Both the position numbers and the translations under genes were made by a program. This document shows positions 1-4,684 of a stretch of DNA of 6,101 bases, in pieces (the first letter of the stretch is position 1; each line of letters begins with the position of its first letter). The notes under the pieces were generated by a model that was not told the origin of the DNA, did no database searches, and worked only from the letters and a program-made list of their open reading frames with translations. The DNA lies in assembly GCA_018820745.1 (NCBI GenBank), contig JAHJNP010000005.1, positions 1 through 6,101 on the forward strand, read 5' to 3'. Origin of the DNA: Gammaproteobacteria bacterium (GTDB lineage Bacteria; Pseudomonadota; Gammaproteobacteria; Burkholderiales; Thiobacillaceae).

Positions 1-29
1 ACCATTCATATTCAGGAAAGGAAAGCCAA

Positions 30-344
30 ATGGCTGAACCCATGCGCATCCGTGCCACCATGGCAGGCGACGTCGCCGACGTCAAAGTGCTGATGAACCA
101 CCCGATGGAAACCGGAACGCGCAAAGACGCGAAAACCGGCAAGCTGATCCCCGCCCACTTCATCAGCGAAGTGACCGCTACCGTCAACGGCACCCCCGTG
201 CTGAACGCCGAAATCGGCGGTGCCGTGTCCAAGAATCCCTATCTGGGCTTCAAGGTCAAGGGTCCCAAGGCCGGCGACAAGGTCGTCGTCAGCTGGACCG
301 ACAACATGGGCGACAAGAACAGCGCCGAAGCCACCATCGGCTAA
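30..344 (+). CDS. soxZ: SoxZ, sulfur-carrier complex subunit
   Basis: SoxZ is the Ig-like partner of SoxY in the periplasmic SoxYZ carrier. SoxY's C-terminal cysteine holds the sulfur intermediates, and SoxZ supplies the surface recognised by SoxAX and SoxB. The 104-residue protein has the usual family length and its conserved blocks: an N-terminal strand, MNHPMETG at residues 22-29 followed by RKD and IPAHFI (40-45), SKNPYLGFKVKG at 67-78, and WTDNMG at 89-94. It has no signal peptide, as expected, because SoxZ is normally exported as a complex with Tat-bearing SoxY. The start at 30 is favoured by a purine-rich ribosome site (AGGAAAGGAAAG, 14-25). A second Met at residue 5 is less well spaced. 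Bases 1-29 hold no visible coding end, so soxY must finish just outside the window. Identification is secure. Confidence 0.97.
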   Translation: MAEPMRIRATMAGDVADVKVLMNHPMETGTRKDAKTGKLIPAHFISEVTATVNGTPVLNAEIGGAVSKNPYLGFKVKGPKAGDKVVVSWTDNMGDKNSAEATIG

Positions 345-360
345 GTTCAGGCATCACTCG

Positions 361-381
361 AGCGGGGCACCAGGCCCCGCT
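361..381 (+). promoter_or_regulatory. GC-rich hairpin between soxZ and soxA
   Basis: A perfect 8-bp inverted repeat (AGCGGGGC at 361-368, GCCCCGCT at 374-381) encloses a 5-nt loop (ACCAG). It sits in the 70-nt gap between the soxZ stop and the soxA start. Only a weak, interrupted T stretch (CTTTATT) follows, so it looks more like an mRNA-stability, processing or partial-attenuation element than a full terminator. The fold is read directly; the function is inferred. Confidence 0.5.
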
Positions 382-404
382 CCCGCTTTATTCATCAAGT
401 TTCT

Positions 405-417
405 GGAGGACGGCATG
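405..417 (+). promoter_or_regulatory. soxA ribosome binding site that fixes the start
   Basis: GGAGGA at 405-410 lies 4 nt before ATG 415. The reading frame is open back to 220 through the soxZ coding region, so this site decides the start. From 415 the protein begins directly with a Sec signal peptide, as SoxA should. The next in-frame Met (433) has no comparable site and would remove the basic n-region. Confidence 0.8.
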
Positions 418-1260
418 AAACAAAAAATCATTATGAAACTGCTGACAGCGATGGCCGGTTTGGGTATTGTCTTGGGTGCGGTCACGGCCCATGCTTCGCC
501 CGAGAAGGATCGTCAGGAAATGGTCAAGTTCTACACGGACAAATATCCCAACGTCCCGATCGAGGATTACGTCTACGGCGCGCTGGCATTCGATGCTGAC
601 AGCAAGTCGCAGTACGATGCCATCATGGAATTCCCACCTTTCGATTCGGAGATTGAAAAGAGCCGCAAGATGTGGGAAACCCCGTTCAAGAACGGCAAGA
701 CCTACGCCAGTTGCTTCCCCAACGGCGGCAAGCAGATCGCCGGCAACTACCCGATGTTCGACGAGGCCAAGGGCAAGGTCGTAACGCTGGTCGATGCGCT
801 GAACAACTGCCGCACCGCCAACGGCGAGGAAGCCTACAAGGTCAGCGACCTCAAGACCATGGGGCTGCTCACCGTCTACGCGCGCTCGCTGTCCGACGGC
901 ATGCTGATGAACGTCAAGGTCGAAGGTCCCAAGGCGACCGCTGCGTATGAAGACGGCAAGAAATACTTCTTTGCACGCAAGGGCCAACTCAACTTTGCCT
1001 GCGCCAGCTGCCACGTACAGAACGCCGGCGTCCGTCTGCGTTCCGAACTGATTTCGCCCGCCGTCGGTCACGCTGTGCACTGGCCGGTGTTCCGCGGCGG
1101 CGACAAGCTGTTCACGATACAGAAGCGCTATGCAGGCTGCTACAAATCGGTGCGTCAGGTGTCGATGCCGCAGGGCAGTGATGCAATGAACAACCTGGAG
1201 TACTTCCACTCCGCGCTGTCCAATGGCCTGCCGATGAAAGCCAACGTGTTCCGCAAGTAA
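415..1260 (+). CDS. soxA: SoxA, mono-haem c-type cytochrome of the SoxAX complex
   Basis: SoxA is the catalytic cytochrome subunit that, with SoxX, couples thiosulfate oxidatively to the SoxY cysteine in the periplasm. The 281-residue precursor has a Sec signal peptide: a basic MKQK start, a hydrophobic core, and a likely cleavage after AHA at residue 27. One haem-binding CxxCH is present (C196-A-S-C199-H200). C242 in the context RYAGCYKSVR corresponds to the active-site cysteine that carries a persulfide and ligates the haem in known SoxA structures. The N-terminal half lacks a second CxxCH and has C100 (SCFPNGG) and C132 (NNCR) instead. In mono-haem SoxA proteins this cysteine pair forms a disulfide in place of the first haem. 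The gene follows soxZ by 70 nt, and soxX is not in the window. A strong terminator begins 21 nt after its stop. Identification is secure; the disulfide is inferred from the family. Confidence 0.97.
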   Translation: MKQKIIMKLLTAMAGLGIVLGAVTAHASPEKDRQEMVKFYTDKYPNVPIEDYVYGALAFDADSKSQYDAIMEFPPFDSEIEKSRKMWETPFKNGKTYASCFPNGGKQIAGNYPMFDEAKGKVVTLVDALNNCRTANGEEAYKVSDLKTMGLLTVYARSLSDGMLMNVKVEGPKATAAYEDGKKYFFARKGQLNFACASCHVQNAGVRLRSELISPAVGHAVHWPVFRGGDKLFTIQKRYAGCYKSVRQVSMPQGSDAMNNLEYFHSALSNGLPMKANVFRK

Positions 1261-1281
1261 CCAGCTCTCAAGCTGAATGGG

Positions 1282-1306
1282 AAAGCCCGGGCGACCGGGC
1301 TTTTTC
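1282..1306 (+). terminator. Intrinsic terminator after soxA
   Basis: A perfect 9-bp stem (AAAGCCCGG at 1282-1290, CCGGGCTTT at 1295-1303) closes a GCGA loop of the stable GNRA class. It runs into TTTTT (1301-1305) and a further T-rich stretch. This is a textbook rho-independent terminator, 21 nt after the soxA stop and about 120 nt before soxB. It should end or strongly reduce read-through from soxZ-soxA into soxB. A small 5-bp hairpin (CAGCT at 1262-1266, AGCTG at 1271-1275) lies just before it. Confidence 0.85.
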
Positions 1307-1347
1307 TATTTCGTTCCCCGCGAAATAACCCGGCATGCATGAGCCGG
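1307..1347. repeat. Two adjacent inverted repeats, candidate operators for soxB
   Basis: The first repeat is TATTTCG (1307-1313) and CGAAATA (1321-1327) with a 7-nt spacer. The second is CCGGC (1330-1334) and GCCGG (1343-1347) with an 8-nt spacer containing ATGCAT. Both lie after the soxA terminator and just before a possible soxB promoter, where a repressor or activator site could sit. Sox loci are often controlled by ArsR-family SoxR repressors, but I cannot match a specific SoxR site. The repeats are seen; the operator role is speculative. Confidence 0.3.
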
Positions 1348-1355
1348 AGCTACTA

Positions 1356-1384
1356 TTTACGGACCATGCGCCAGAATAGACAAT
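1356..1384 (+). promoter_or_regulatory. Possible sigma70-type promoter for soxB
   Basis: TTTACG (1356-1361) and GACAAT (1379-1384) each match the -35 and -10 consensus at 4 of 6 positions and are separated by exactly 17 bp. They lie in an AT-rich island that contrasts with the GC-rich surroundings. Transcription would start near 1390, giving a leader of about 38 nt. The match is modest, but a promoter is expected here because an intrinsic terminator separates soxB from soxA. Confidence 0.35.
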
Positions 1385-1414
1385 ATTAAAAACCATCACC
1401 CATCATTCATTTTC

Positions 1415-1431
1415 GAGGAGCCCCCCCCATG
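1415..1431 (+). promoter_or_regulatory. soxB ribosome binding site with C8 spacer
   Basis: GAGGAG at 1415-1420 is followed by eight consecutive C (1421-1428) and then ATG 1429. The 8-nt spacing favours 1429 over the in-frame ATG at 1435, which would be 14 nt away. The whole spacer being one homopolymer is unusual, because a slip of one or two bases would change the Shine-Dalgarno distance without touching the reading frame. Confidence 0.75.
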
Positions 1432-3171
1432 CACATGAACCGCCGCGAGTTTCTGCAGCTGCTGGCCGTCGCCGCCGCGTCCGGCATGGCGCTGGACAGC
1501 AAGTCTGCTCTGGCTGGCAATGCACCCGCCAATTTCTACGATGTGCCGCGCCACGGCAACGTCTCGTTCCTGCACTTCACCGACTGTCATGCACAGTTGC
1601 TGCCGGTGTGGTTTCGTGAGCCCAACGTCAACCTGGGCGTCGGCGCTGCCCTCGGCAAGGTGCCACACCTGGTCGGCCAGCATCTGCTGAAGGAATACGG
1701 CATCAAGCCCGGCGGCGCCGAGGCCCATGCCTTCACCTACCTCGACTTCACCGAAGCCGCCAGGGTCTACGGCAAGGTCGGCGGCTTCGCCCACCTGAAA
1801 ACCCTGGTCAACAAGATGCGTGCGCAGCGCCCCGGCGCCTTGTTGCTCGACGGCGGCGACACCTGGCAGGGTTCGGCCACCTCGCTGTGGACCAATGCGC
1901 AGGACATGGTCGATGCCTCCATCAAACTGGGCGTCGACGTCATGACCCCGCACTGGGAATCGACCTTCGGCGCCGAGCGCGTCATGGAAATCGTCAACAA
2001 GGACTTCAAGAAAGCCAACATCGATTTCGTCGCGCAGAACATCGTGACCAACGACTTCGGCGACCAGGTGTTCAAGCCCTACACCATGAAGGAACAGAAC
2101 GGGGTGAAGATCGCCGTGATCGGCCAGGCCTTCCCCTACACGCCGATTGCCAACCCGCGCTGGATGGTGCCGGACTGGAGCTTCGGCATCCGCGACGACA
2201 GCATGCAGCAATGGGTGGACGAGGCGCGCGCCAAGGGCGCCCAGGTTGTCATCGTGCTGTCGCACAACGGCATGGACGTCGACCTCAAGATGGCCGGCCG
2301 CGTCACAGGTATCGACGCCATCTTCGGCGGCCACACCCACGACGGCGTGCCGCAGCCGGTCAAGGTCAAGAACGCCAAGGGCACGACCCTGGTGACCAAC
2401 GCGGGCTCCAACGGCAAGTTCCTCGGCGTGATGGATTTCGAGGTTAAGGGCAAGCGCGTGACCAGCTTCAAGTACCGCCTGCTGCCGGTGTTCTCCAACC
2501 TGTTGCCGGCCGATCCCGCGATGGATGCGTACATCAAGAAAGTGCGCGCGCCTTACGAGAGCAAGCTCAGCGAGAAACTCGCCGTCTCGGACGACTTCCT
2601 GTATCGCCGCGGCAACTTCAACGGCACCTGGGACCAGCTGCTGGTCGACGCAATGATGGAGGTCAAGGGTGCAGATGCTGCCTTCTCGCCCGGCTTCCGC
2701 TGGGGGACCACGCTGCTGCCGGGCGACGACATCACGATGGAACGCCTGATGGACCAGACCGCGATCACCTACCCGCAGACCACGCTGACCAACATGACGG
2801 GCGAGATGATCAAGACCATCATGGAGGATGTCGCCGACAACCTGTTCAACGCCGACCCCTACTACCAGCAGGGCGGGGACATGGTGCGCGTGGGCGGCAT
2901 CGAGTACACCATTGCGCCCAACGCGGCCATCGGCAAGCGGATCGGCAGCATGACCATCAAGGGCAAGCCGGTGGACGCCAACAAGACCTACAAGGTCGCT
3001 GGCTGGGCGCCTGTGGCGGAAGGGGCGACCGGCGAACCGATCTGGGACGTCGTCGCGACGTACCTGCGCGACAAGAAGGTGATCAAGGGCCTGAAACTGA
3101 ACGAGCCCAAAATCATCGGGGTCGGCAAATCCAACCCGGGCATCGCCGACTATAAAGGCGGGGTGTCCTGA
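1429..3171 (+). CDS. soxB: SoxB, thiosulfohydrolase (dimanganese)
   Basis: SoxB hydrolyses the SoxY-bound cysteine S-thiosulfonate, releasing sulfate in the periplasm. It belongs to the 5'-nucleotidase/calcineurin-like metallophosphoesterase superfamily with a dimanganese site. The 580-residue length is normal. Residues 4-9 (NRREFL) form a twin-arginine signal, with likely cleavage after ALA at 29. Metal-site motifs appear in order: D52-x-H54 (TDCHAQ), DGGDTWQG at 141-148, HWE at 175-177 (the place of GNHE in nucleotidases), SHNG at 278-281, and GGHTHDG at 300-306. The C-terminal substrate-binding domain has the SoxB hallmarks YRRGNF (392-397), EDVADN (466-471) and GGDMVRVGG (482-490). The start at 1429 is set by GAGGAG at 1415-1420. 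The gene is separated from soxA by 168 nt with a terminator, so it probably has its own promoter, and it ends before a bidirectional terminator. Identification is secure. Confidence 0.98.
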   Translation: MHMNRREFLQLLAVAAASGMALDSKSALAGNAPANFYDVPRHGNVSFLHFTDCHAQLLPVWFREPNVNLGVGAALGKVPHLVGQHLLKEYGIKPGGAEAHAFTYLDFTEAARVYGKVGGFAHLKTLVNKMRAQRPGALLLDGGDTWQGSATSLWTNAQDMVDASIKLGVDVMTPHWESTFGAERVMEIVNKDFKKANIDFVAQNIVTNDFGDQVFKPYTMKEQNGVKIAVIGQAFPYTPIANPRWMVPDWSFGIRDDSMQQWVDEARAKGAQVVIVLSHNGMDVDLKMAGRVTGIDAIFGGHTHDGVPQPVKVKNAKGTTLVTNAGSNGKFLGVMDFEVKGKRVTSFKYRLLPVFSNLLPADPAMDAYIKKVRAPYESKLSEKLAVSDDFLYRRGNFNGTWDQLLVDAMMEVKGADAAFSPGFRWGTTLLPGDDITMERLMDQTAITYPQTTLTNMTGEMIKTIMEDVADNLFNADPYYQQGGDMVRVGGIEYTIAPNAAIGKRIGSMTIKGKPVDANKTYKVAGWAPVAEGATGEPIWDVVATYLRDKKVIKGLKLNEPKIIGVGKSNPGIADYKGGVS

Positions 3172-3187
3172 GTAGATTCAGGCAAGC

Positions 3188-3217
3188 AAAAAAAAAGGGG
3201 CGCAAGCCCCTTTTTTT
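3188..3217. terminator. Bidirectional intrinsic terminator between soxB and batD
   Basis: A 12-bp perfect stem (A7GGGGC at 3190-3201, GCCCCT7 at 3206-3217) closes a GCAA GNRA tetraloop. Reading + gives a 7-T tail for soxB, 18 nt after its stop. Reading - gives a 9-T tail (A9 at 3188-3196) for batD, which stops at 3233, 15 nt before the stem. The element therefore serves both convergent transcripts. Confidence 0.93.
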
Positions 3218-3232
3218 ACGTCTGCAGCACGC

Positions 3233-4684
3233 TCAATCCCTCGCCCGTCCCCATGGGGGGCGCGGTTTCGGGCAGGCGTGCGCCAGTTCTCGCAACAAGG
3301 CCTGCTGCAATTCAGCCGGCGTGGGCAGTGCCTGTCCGAACAACTGCTGTTCCATCTGTTGCACTGCATCTGCCACATCGCACCCCCTGGTTTCCTGCGC
3401 CAGGCGGCGCTGCCATTCGCCGAGACTGGGCGCGGCGGACTGTCCCGTCAGCGAAAACTGCCGTACCGCCAGCGCCAGTTCTGTGTTGCCCCGTGCCTCC
3501 CGAATCGCGCGCAGGCCACGCCGACGCGCCATCCGCCAGCACGCCATGCGGCGGCCCTGCCAGGCCAGCGCGGCCAGCAGCAGCACCCCCGCCAGGCCAC
3601 CCACCACCTGCCGGGCAAGTTGCACGCGCGGATCGAACACCGCAATCGAACGGCCCGGCAGCACTTGACTGGCTAGCTGGTCGCGCGCCGGGTCATACCA
3701 AGGCAGGTTCAGGGCCGGCAGCATGACTTCACCGCTTGCGCGCGGCTGCAGGAACAGGGTGACGGCGTAGCGGGTCAGCGGCGAGTTGCGGTCATCCGGC
3801 GTGATCACCTCGATCAAAGGCGGATACACGCCGAGTGCGGCGGATTCGTTTAACTGCAGGTCGAGCAGGGCCTTGAGGCCGTCCGCGCTGTAGCCGCCCA
3901 CCACCTCGATGCGCCAACTGAGCGGCCGCTGCAGCGGCCAGCGCGCAGGCAGCGGATCGGCGTGGACGACCGGGGCGACCGCCGGCACGTGGGCCGGCAG
4001 CCAGACCGGCAAGGCGGCGGCATGGTATGACAGAGGCGGCCCCGGAAAGCGCAGGCGCTGCCCGAAGCGGCTGGCGTCGAGCATGGGCGCGGTGAACACA
4101 GCTGCACCGCTCTGGGTGGCGAGCAGCGCCCAGTGAAATCGATGCAGGGTGCAGGCTTCGCCTGCGGCGTGTTCACCGTCACCCTCGTCTTCACCCAGGG
4201 CGCGCACGACGCGTCCGCTGTGCGTCGGCAATGCCGGACGCTGCCATTGCAAGCCGCCGTCATCGCAGATCGCCAGGGTCAGGCGCGTCGGCTGGTTGAC
4301 CCGCGGCTCCGCCGGTTCCAGCACCCAGTTTGCCGTCACCCGCGGCACGGCATCGCTGCCGTCGGTCACCGTCAGCGGCAGCGCGGCAGTGCGCCTGGCA
4401 TCCAGTTGCAACGGCGGAATCTGCAACGCGCCGGCCACGCGAGGATACAGCGTCAGCACCAGGGTTTCGCTGTCCGTCCCGCGGCTGAGGGTGCGTCCGG
4501 ACACGTCGAAACGCGCGCCGAGCGGACCGGCATCGAGCGCGTCGAGATTCAGGCCTTGCGCCTGTACCGTCAGGCTGACCGGCTCGCCCAGCGCAACCGT
4601 CGTGCGGTCCAGTTGCGCGCTCAGCGACGCCGCGTTCGCCAAGCCGCCCGCCAGCAGGAAAAATAGCAGCAGGGTTTTCACCAT
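3233..4684 (-). CDS. batD: BatD-family envelope protein
   Basis: This 483-residue protein has the architecture of BatD proteins: a Sec signal peptide (hydrophobic core at 4-14, likely cleavage after ANA at 18), a long beta-rich periplasmic region, one transmembrane helix near residues 359-375, and a basic cytoplasmic tail (HxH-free, rich in RRM/RRRG at 378-390) with a helical C-terminus. The N-terminal text fits the family's Ig-like start (LDRTTVALGEPVSLTV, 25-40), and the region around 115-135 begins a second such repeat. Bat proteins are membrane or periplasmic partners of MoxR AAA+ ATPases; their molecular job is poorly known. Two cysteines in the periplasmic part (C140, C178) could pair. 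Its ATG overlaps the end of the upstream VWA-TPR gene (ATGGTGA), with GGAG at 4693-4696 as ribosome site, so the two are probably translationally coupled. The family call rests on architecture, sequence style and neighbour. Confidence 0.82.
   Translation of the reverse strand: MVKTLLLFFLLAGGLANAASLSAQLDRTTVALGEPVSLTVQAQGLNLDALDAGPLGARFDVSGRTLSRGTDSETLVLTLYPRVAGALQIPPLQLDARRTAALPLTVTDGSDAVPRVTANWVLEPAEPRVNQPTRLTLAICDDGGLQWQRPALPTHSGRVVRALGEDEGDGEHAAGEACTLHRFHWALLATQSGAAVFTAPMLDASRFGQRLRFPGPPLSYHAAALPVWLPAHVPAVAPVVHADPLPARWPLQRPLSWRIEVVGGYSADGLKALLDLQLNESAALGVYPPLIEVITPDDRNSPLTRYAVTLFLQPRASGEVMLPALNLPWYDPARDQLASQVLPGRSIAVFDPRVQLARQVVGGLAGVLLLAALAWQGRRMACWRMARRRGLRAIREARGNTELALAVRQFSLTGQSAAPSLGEWQRRLAQETRGCDVADAVQQMEQQLFGQALPTPAELQQALLRELAHACPKPRPPWGRARD

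Noticed and set aside
220..414. N-terminal extension of the soxA frame back to ATG 220
   Set aside because: The extension overlaps soxZ in another frame and would bury the signal peptide. The Shine-Dalgarno and signal peptide both place the start at 415.
250..940. Similar stretches in soxZ (FKVKGPKAGDK) and soxA (VKVEGPKATAA) as a possible duplicated segment
   Set aside because: The match is short and lysine/glycine-rich, the two proteins have unrelated folds, and the flanking sequence does not align.
388..1209. Long - strand open frame (273 codons) opposite soxA
   Set aside because: It lies entirely antisense to a secure gene, has no ribosome site or recognisable domain, and its composition follows from GC-rich codon use on the + strand.
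1393..1410. CCATCA repeated at 1393-1398 and 1400-1405 with a related CAT after it in the soxB leader
   Set aside because: The units are only 6 nt and the third copy is degraded, so chance in an A/C-rich leader is a sufficient explanation.
1396..2340. Long - strand open frame (314 codons) opposite soxB
   Set aside because: It is rich in His, Val and Asp, as expected for the antisense of GC-rich coding DNA. It covers the soxB start region and shows no motif or start signal.
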